Assembly: GCF_034259425.1 (NCBI RefSeq)
Contig: NZ_JAXIVU010000019.1
Span: 1 to 44,357 of the forward strand
Source: Denitrificimonas halotolerans
Lineage (GTDB): Bacteria; Pseudomonadota; Gammaproteobacteria; Pseudomonadales; Pseudomonadaceae
DNA: 44,357 bases
Reading direction: 5' to 3'
Shown here piece by piece: positions 40,601 through 44,357 of this stretch. Made by a program: the position numbers and the translations under genes. The notes beneath the pieces were generated by a model. That model saw nothing but the letters and a program-made list of their open reading frames with translations. It searched no databases and had not been told where the DNA came from. Position 1 is the first letter of the stretch; the number at the start of each line of letters is the position of its first letter.

Positions 40601-43530
40601 AACTGCACTAAAGCGCCGCTATCGGTTTTACCTTTAATCACAGTACCTGTGAGTTCACCTTGCTCATCAAAGCTGTTGGTAACGCTGGTGATTTCAGGCT
40701 GCATAGGTACTTCAGTATCGCCTGAGGTGATCTCTGTGGGAGTAGCGTCTTTGATGATTGTAGTGTTACCCGCTGTATCAGTGGCAGTGATTACCACCTC
40801 TTGGCCTGCTGCTTGTGGCGGGAATTCAGCCACATAAAAGCCATCTTCATCGGGGCCAGTGGCGGTCACAGCGGTATTGCCGATTACCACTGTGTAAGTG
40901 GCTTCTGCATCATCACCTCTAAAAGACACAAAGGTGATATCTGGTGTGCCATCGGCTGGGCTCTTGTCTAAAGTAATGGTGGCCACTTGGTCCACTTTTG
41001 GCGCAACAATGTCTACGCTGTAGGAATGCTCGGTGGTGATTTCACCTTTAACGCCTGCAGCGCTGCTCGCCTCTACGGTCACATCAATCTGTTCCGCAGC
41101 AGCTAAATCAGAACCATCCACCTCGACACTAAAGCGACCATCGGCATCCACGCTCCCCGTGCCAATGACGTTACCGCCCAGTGTGATGGTGATGGTATCG
41201 CCTGCGGTAAACTCACCTTTTACGGTGCCGCTCACTGCTGTTTTAGTTTCTGATTCTGCCTTGTTGAGAATGTTGTCAGCAGTAATAGGATCAACAGCCA
41301 CGCTCGTGCTACCGTCATCTGGCGCACTGGTATCGTCAAAGCGTAGCTCATCCGACACTTGTGTTGTTTCGCTGATGCTGTTGCCTGCGGTATCCGTACC
41401 GGTAATGGTAACTTCCGCACCCATGTCTGCGGGTGGTAAGAAGGAGACCTTATGCTGGCCCTCAGCATTGCCTCTGCTCGTTTTTGTGGTGTCACCGATA
41501 GTAACTTGATAAACCACACCAGGCTCACCTTTAAAGGTCACCACGGTTTTATTGGCTTCGCCGTTTGCAGGGCTATCGGTATCTAAGTTGTAGCTCTCTA
41601 GGTTAACAATGCTAGGCGGCTGAGTATCTACCGTGATTTCACCAAGCTTCGTTGGTTTGCTTGTGTTGCCAAAGGTATCGGTTTGGCGTACTTGAATGTC
41701 GCCTTCTTGATAATTACCTTCCTGCAAGATAAAGGAGTCGCCTGTGCCAGCAACCCAGTTTTCTCCGCCATCAGTGGAGTACTCCCAAGTAGCGTCTTGT
41801 TCTAAACCATCAACCTTGATTTGGCCATTATTGGTGATGCCATCTTCGGCACTTGAACCGGTATCTTCAGCAAGCTGCGCTGTGGGCGCTGCAGGCGCTG
41901 TGGTATCACCTTTCACTTGTGTTGGATCAGACGTGTTACCCGCTGAATCTTTAGCAGTGACGTCATAGTCTTGACCGTCTTCTAAGCCACCTTCCACGAC
42001 GACTTCAAAATTGCCATCTGCATCAGCAGTGCCGCTACCAACTACCTCGCCCGTCACTGGATCGGTGATATCAACGGTGCTACCTGGTTCAGCCTCACCA
42101 CGGATGGTGGTGTCAGTGAGGGTGCCGTCTTCATCAAAGTTATTGGTGATGTCTTCTACTTCAGGCTTTGTCGGCGCGATGGTGTCACCGGTAATGGTTT
42201 CTTTATCCGACACGTTGCCTAAGGAGTCTTTGGCGGTAACATCGTAGTCTTGGCCGTTTTTTAGACCACCGTCAACCACAACTTCAAAATTGCCATCTGC
42301 ATCAGCAGTGCCGCTACCAACTACGTCGCCCGTCACTGGATCGGTGACTTCAACCGTGCTACCCGCCTCGGCTTTACCACGGATGGTGGTGTCAGTGAGG
42401 TTGCCGTCTTCATCGAAGTTATTAGTGATGTCTTCTACTTCAGGCTTTGTCGGCGCGATGGTGTCACCGGTAATGGTTTCTTTATCCGACACGTTGCCTA
42501 AGGAGTCTTTGGCGGTAACATCGTAGTCTTGGCCGTTTTTTAGACCACCGTCAACCACAACTTCAAAATTGCCATCTGCATCAGCGGTGCCCGTGCCAAC
42601 TACGTCACCCGTCACTGAGTCGGCGATATCAACGGTGCTGCCTGGCTCAGCCTCACCACGGATGGTGGTGTCAGTGATATCACCATTATCGTCAAAGCCG
42701 TTGATGACATCTTCAACCACTGGTGCTGCAGGCGCTTGGGTATCACCGGTAATGGTTTCTTTATCCGACACGTTGCCTGAGGGGTCTTTGGCGGTGACAT
42801 CGTAATCTTTACCGTCTTCTAAGCCACCTTCAACCACAACTTCAAAATTGCCATCTGCATCAGCAGCGCCGCTACCAACTACCTCGCCCGTCTCTGAGTC
42901 GGTGATATCAACGGTACTGCCTGGCTCAGCCTCACCACGGATGGTGGTGTCAGTGAGGTCACCATCCTCATCATAGTTATTGGTGATGTCTTCAATCTTT
43001 GGTGTTTTAGGTACTTCTGGTTCTTTAGGCTGCTCATCCTCAGCCGGAGTGAATTTCCGTGAGCTAGATCCTGAGCTAGAAGAGGCACTAACAATGCCAG
43101 CAATTGCTAAAAATGCTAAAGCAGTAACCACCCAACCTTCAGTGCTAATGGGAGCCTCAGCTGCTACCGCACCAGACTTGATAGCCTCTCCGGCTGCTGC
43201 AACATCTGCAGAGCTGATTTCTGAAAACATAAACTCAGAGTTAACGGCATCAAAACTACCCAACCATGTGCTACCGTCCTCACCCTCTAGCACCAACTCA
43301 CTGTGTTCTTCATCTTCAAACTTATTAAAAAAACCTTGAACACGAACCTGCTCACCATTATGTAAACGAATAATCAGGTCTTCATCTAATTGATCGTAGG
43401 CCTGCACCATGTCTAATGACAATGGCAGCTTCACCAAGCTTGTTTCTTGCAGCACTATTGGCGTGCCCCAATCAGCCGCTCGCACGATACCATTTGCTTT
43501 GCTAACTATACCTATCGAGTTTTGTTCCAT
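34681..43530 (-). CDS. Giant Bap-type adhesin (2,949 residues), type I secreted
   Basis: A biofilm adhesin paralogous to its downstream neighbour. The start is ATG at 43528-43530 (MEQNSIGIVSKANGIVR), where the BapA-like prefix domain begins; the longer open frame to 43617 runs through the leader duplication. Order: prefix domain 1-125; hydrophobic segment about 131-152 (WVVTALAFLAIAGIV) and Ser-rich linker; four 93-residue Ig modules about 180-550 (TDTTIRGEAEPGSTVDI); one ATWEYSTDGG module; a long series of varied Ig-like domains to about 1990; two large beta modules starting about 2053 and 2327 with VCBS-like ends; a third about 2580-2810; and the secretion tail 2817-2949 with one RTX-like GGLGSDTLN. 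The last residues NNEQIIY are shared with the neighbour. No transporter, LapD or LapG gene is nearby. The frame is intact. Confidence 0.93.
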   Translation of the reverse strand: MEQNSIGIVSKANGIVRAADWGTPIVLQETSLVKLPLSLDMVQAYDQLDEDLIIRLHNGEQVRVQGFFNKFEDEEHSELVLEGEDGSTWLGSFDAVNSEFMFSEISSADVAAAGEAIKSGAVAAEAPISTEGWVVTALAFLAIAGIVSASSSSGSSSRKFTPAEDEQPKEPEVPKTPKIEDITNNYDEDGDLTDTTIRGEAEPGSTVDITDSETGEVVGSGAADADGNFEVVVEGGLEDGKDYDVTAKDPSGNVSDKETITGDTQAPAAPVVEDVINGFDDNGDITDTTIRGEAEPGSTVDIADSVTGDVVGTGTADADGNFEVVVDGGLKNGQDYDVTAKDSLGNVSDKETITGDTIAPTKPEVEDITNNFDEDGNLTDTTIRGKAEAGSTVEVTDPVTGDVVGSGTADADGNFEVVVDGGLKNGQDYDVTAKDSLGNVSDKETITGDTIAPTKPEVEDITNNFDEDGTLTDTTIRGEAEPGSTVDITDPVTGEVVGSGTADADGNFEVVVEGGLEDGQDYDVTAKDSAGNTSDPTQVKGDTTAPAAPTAQLAEDTGSSAEDGITNNGQIKVDGLEQDATWEYSTDGGENWVAGTGDSFILQEGNYQEGDIQVRQTDTFGNTSKPTKLGEITVDTQPPSIVNLESYNLDTDSPANGEANKTVVTFKGEPGVVYQVTIGDTTKTSRGNAEGQHKVSFLPPADMGAEVTITGTDTAGNSISETTQVSDELRFDDTSAPDDGSTSVAVDPITADNILNKAESETKTAVSGTVKGEFTAGDTITITLGGNVIGTGSVDADGRFSVEVDGSDLAAAEQIDVTVEASSAAGVKGEITTEHSYSVDIVAPKVDQVATITLDKSPADGTPDITFVSFRGDDAEATYTVVIGNTAVTATGPDEDGFYVAEFPPQAAGQEVVITATDTAGNTTIIKDATPTEITSGDTEVPMQPEITSVTNSFDEQGELTGTVIKGKTDSGALVQLYDAQGTLISEVKANINGNFEFAGNVLENGKEYTVSAKYELGNSSPAVTVVGDTEAPNVDTVKIVQLDTSDPADGAANQTLLTFNTDEPDAEFTFSVLDENGQPKTYTGNVEYSAKGDTVTATFEPALSAGDKIIITGTDSYGNTSDTVSDDAVVPDEVTSVGDIVPPELTDVSLSENTDEDSGELTGHTFSFTTDDPTATYKVTVNGVTHEGTPDIEDGTYTYTFEPPLNAGDKVEVEAKDLAGNTSSASATAEIFLHITGTEQWDTNDPANGKADETIVKFVANNKEPDTFSAINAKGEKIDVTVTRLNKAEGEDDTAPWEYKVTFEPALAEGETVFIVGKLEGLDEVVKEATVPDSITDFADEDKPDAPEVDGFTNNKDDNSTTVTGKAEAGSTVKITDPDGNEVGSGIADDDGNFEIVVDSGLANGKDYNVTATDKAGNDSDPTTVTGDTTAPEKLADDAIKIGNDGDDFINATEITDGKVTVVIELPKDAEDTVLTEAGDILVVNGVDYVITADDVTAGKVEFELDAPKEGEQLTVDAFLKDEHNNESEKVTVSATADTEAPAKPIIDSVEVGADDKVTKVEGRTESNAIIKDTEGNQLATADEDGKFTINPAPEGWDGNLTAEDAAGNQSEPVNVFKLPGIEKGFDNVASVDEGGVATEYDMPAEHDQFSNNGFTNDATPYFEIPAGQAANANKNVLIITDADGNQTVVNAQVKDLGDGKTYLEITDKLVDGKYQVQYTTDADAKPAEGDELQVLPSQDNELSESLTFTVDTQSPAAPSIEEVQNTFDDAGVATGTTISGKVQDKKDAAEAGATVEVKAADGTVVGTGVTDTDGNFTINLVPALTDGQDYTVEATDKAGNTSKVSDSITGDTTAPTALGPDAIKIGDDDNTDYINAAEVTEGKFNVTVTLPKTGVEAGDILVINGEEITITQAHLVAEKVEHQLSTDGYAEGETITVDAVIKDAFGNSNDGISAEAILDTQKPEVEFKQVNPTEFTLNVSEAGTVVLTDQNGNPLKTIEVTEAQAGTNVTVTFDQEFAPNTQIKISATDKAGNVTDTQIFVENIRTEASDNTEELVLDIVATKREATESESIAGQKVTSFGVVSAGLGGVADAGVLDFANNAIELNVAEGTERVLELFAEGGGVSIGDTYDLIIYKEDAYGNTKFYDVYDDWFTVPFLGFTQDGEISITEPGKYHIMLSAKAGVKVIGGAALTVTKDTVVDYNEYESVSGVQQGNVLTDLDLSGKDQIDEPDNTRITKITYKDGVGTHEVDVPAVGSTVIQLTHGTLTISAKGNYTYKLNEGANPQFREQEKVTYTITNSKTGDSSSADLTINLVDKPSNIVPDSTVWLDMKPEAKEIDIPAKDQLSSKTWADIVGVGLGIADIGLIAIENGLEINVGENQVRDVTFWADGGAPVALGYSPVDLVIYKKETTANGDFWQLYTIEEDWFGIVGVVVGAGRTSEDKTFRFDEGEYKAVLVPTTGGVNVIPSTTLHIREDKLYEYEQTNAKVETDLGLDEGAVVYSVDGEPLAEGDNIIQGQYGTLTINADGSYSYELYQNIAYKDIGNMETFSYSILGADNKLYNSTLNIVINNVQANDDSGDARFGLDNQEAYGGWEAGGIKGGAGNSTYSPDLIEVQANQVYDLTLNYNLNPTTARVDEFVIRVIDVKTGQVIETYKPNVRGEKGELSWSLTEGQYRVEVIIDPRLANTVSYNLSLQGTITTLDEFQAEQANTIVEEGNLLDNDTYKEGAGIAELAHIEVNGKPLDIVVDGQFDNNLYKSITIEGEHGTLVVQQDGSYTYTAHGDSYGVDVFDYKLISIAGSSDSATLTFNAGMNATGSKYDDVITSTAGNDTFEGGLGSDTLNFDLLDEDDATGGNGVDTWTDFHFGTGDNADVIDISDLLLKGSGEIDLNDFLKLEHNAEEETLTLSIDRDGAADGFGFEELLVLTEHTESKTLDDLLNNEQIIY
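41880..42990 (-). repeat. Four tandem 279-base Ig-module repeats
   Basis: The segment encoding TDTTIRG(E/K)AE(P/A)GSTV recurs at about 42110, 42389, 42668 and 42947, a strict 279-base period. The middle two units are nearly identical over most of their length. A single related unit occurs in the other adhesin at about 33400-33660. Confidence 0.9.
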
Positions 43531-43547
43531 TTGAGAGCACTCCAAAT

Positions 43548-43595
43548 CATGCACACTTAGAAATTGGCTTACATGCACACTTATAAATTGGCTTA
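43548..43595. repeat. 24-base tandem duplication in the adhesin leader
   Basis: Two adjacent 24-base copies (43548-43571 and 43572-43595) differ at a single base (CACTTAGAAATT against CACTTATAAATT). They end 18 bases upstream of the adhesin start codon, in what should be the untranslated leader. Confidence 0.9.
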
Positions 43596-43626
43596 TATAA
43601 TAATGCAGCCTACCCACATCTATTCA

Positions 43627-43632
43627 ATCATA
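43627..43632 (-). promoter_or_regulatory. Candidate extended -10 promoter for the 34681-43530 adhesin
   Basis: The minus strand reads TTGGTATGATTG, a TATGAT box with the TG of an extended -10, about 95 bases upstream of the start codon in a strongly AT-rich region. The -35 is weak. Assigned by eye only. Confidence 0.35.
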
Positions 43633-44261
43633 CCAAAAATTCAAAATAAAAACATTTCACTTAAAACAGTATTGACTAAAAATCAAACACAATTAAGTTA
43701 TACGACCTCTATATTAAAAAGCGCACATCAGATCAATTTTGCATTTAAAGCGCCAAACCTTATAGCCATCTAAACCAATATAAACCGCGCACAATCTTTT
43801 CACTGTAGTCCAGATTTAACAGTTAATTACTATACTTTTGTCGCCCTGACAGCAGGTCATTGCAGGCTAGAATACACATTAAGTACTGCACTGTAGCGTG
43901 ATTCGAACAGGGCCTGTGCTGAAGGTGAGCTAGGAAGGTGAGTCATCAGACACGGTTAAAAGACCAAGGATGGTTGCACGCAAGAGCCCTTAAGGACACT
44001 GGTGTTTTGAGCGTTATGGCTAAGGAAGGCTGTATTGAGCACCCTCAGGATGAGAATGCCACTCAAGCGTTGAATTACCCCTCCGAATGTACATATCAGA
44101 ACGTGGCGCTGCTCGGGCTGGATGTTACAGTGCAGTACTGACTTCTATCTGCTATCTGCTATCTGCTATCTGCTATCTGCTTCTAATTGTTCGTCCTTTA
44201 TTTTGCGCACGGCTGATTCAGACTGCATTGTCCTGCAGCTGCTGTTTTTTCTGGGCATAAA
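43633..44261. other. Region between the adhesin promoter and the rRNA operon
   Basis: The first 200 bases are AT-rich and non-coding. An open frame at 43938-44141 (plus, 67 codons, GTG start) has no recognisable family, signal or well-placed ribosome site, so I do not call it a gene. No tRNA is evident. The rest holds the heptamer repeat described separately. Confidence 0.4.
44145..44179. repeat. Five tandem copies of the heptamer CTATCTG
   Basis: The 7-base unit repeats perfectly from 44145 to 44179. It lies outside genes, about 85 bases downstream (in the rRNA sense) of the rRNA operon terminator. Such tracts often vary in copy number by slippage. Confidence 0.95.
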
Positions 44262-44293
44262 AAAACCCCAGTTCATTTCTGAACTGGGGTTTT
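44262..44293 (-). terminator. rRNA operon terminator
   Basis: A 13-base-pair stem, AAAACCCCAGTTC (44262-44274) with GAACTGGGGTTTT (44281-44293), has a 6-base loop. It lies just beyond the 5S 3' end, with a T run on the minus strand (and a shorter one on the plus strand). It is the expected intrinsic terminator of the rrn transcript. Confidence 0.93.
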
Positions 44294-44301
44294 GCTGTAT
44301 A

Positions 44302-44357
44302 AGCTTGACGATGACCTACTCTCACATGGGGAAACCCCACACTACCATCGGCGATAC
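44302..44357 (-). rRNA. rrf: 5S ribosomal RNA, 3' part (runs off the edge)
   Basis: The minus strand from the window edge reads GTATCGCCGATGGTAGTGTG, then GGGTTTCCCCATGTGAGAG and TAGGTCATCGTCAAGCTT. This is the 3' half of a bacterial 5S rRNA and closely resembles the Pseudomonas version. The exact 3' end is uncertain by a few bases. The 5' half, 23S and 16S lie beyond the window. Confidence 0.95.

Noticed and set aside
43938..44141. 67-codon open frame upstream of the rRNA terminator
   Set aside because: GTG start with a poorly spaced purine tract, no family resemblance, and no signal or membrane segment. Probably chance.

Overview
The window looks like chromosomal DNA of a member of the Pseudomonadaceae with moderate-to-low GC. 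The right edge carries the 3' part of a 5S rRNA whose bases resemble Pseudomonas 5S. The complete seven-gene pel exopolysaccharide locus also has the gene order and protein lengths known from Pseudomonas aeruginosa. The genus cannot be fixed from the sequence. The left edge lies inside an insertion sequence and the right edge inside an rRNA operon, so this may be a whole contig that stops at repeats.

Layout. 1-126: one end of an IS3-family element, inserted into and truncating a gene for an RND efflux periplasmic adaptor (to 688). 1021-3004 (minus): an OmpR-type response regulator and its sensor kinase. Divergent from these, 3263-6425 (plus): a three-gene extracytoplasmic redox operon of a PepSY protein, a DUF2271 protein with a candidate covalent-FMN site, and a membrane PepSY/flavodoxin/FAD-NADPH reductase fusion. 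6568-7206 (minus): an unrecognised secreted protein. 7297-19348 (minus): pelABCDEFG, with pelB interrupted by one in-frame TGA. 19756-21228 (minus): a DHA2-type MFS exporter. 21623-23063 (plus): yedE-yedF, a sulfur or selenium transporter with its TusA-like partner. 23090-23251: remnant of an IS200-type transposase. 23400-34164 and 34681-43530 (both minus): two adjacent, paralogous, giant Bap-type adhesins built from about 93-residue Ig-like modules and ending in almost identical type I secretion tails. The first of these (23400-34164) is split by a one-base insertion. 44262-44357: rRNA operon terminator and partial 5S.

How it fits together. Much of the window encodes biofilm matrix functions: the c-di-GMP-gated Pel polysaccharide machine plus two surface adhesins of about 2,950 and 3,590 residues. 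Both pelB and one adhesin carry a single-base-type lesion in otherwise intact genes, so either the strain has recently lost matrix production or the assembly has errors. The PepSY/DUF2271/flavoreductase operon, divergent from a two-component system, looks like a regulated route for moving electrons across the inner membrane to a periplasmic flavoprotein. This is the least-described system in the window. No type I secretion machinery, apbE or diguanylate cyclase gene is present, so those partners must be encoded elsewhere.
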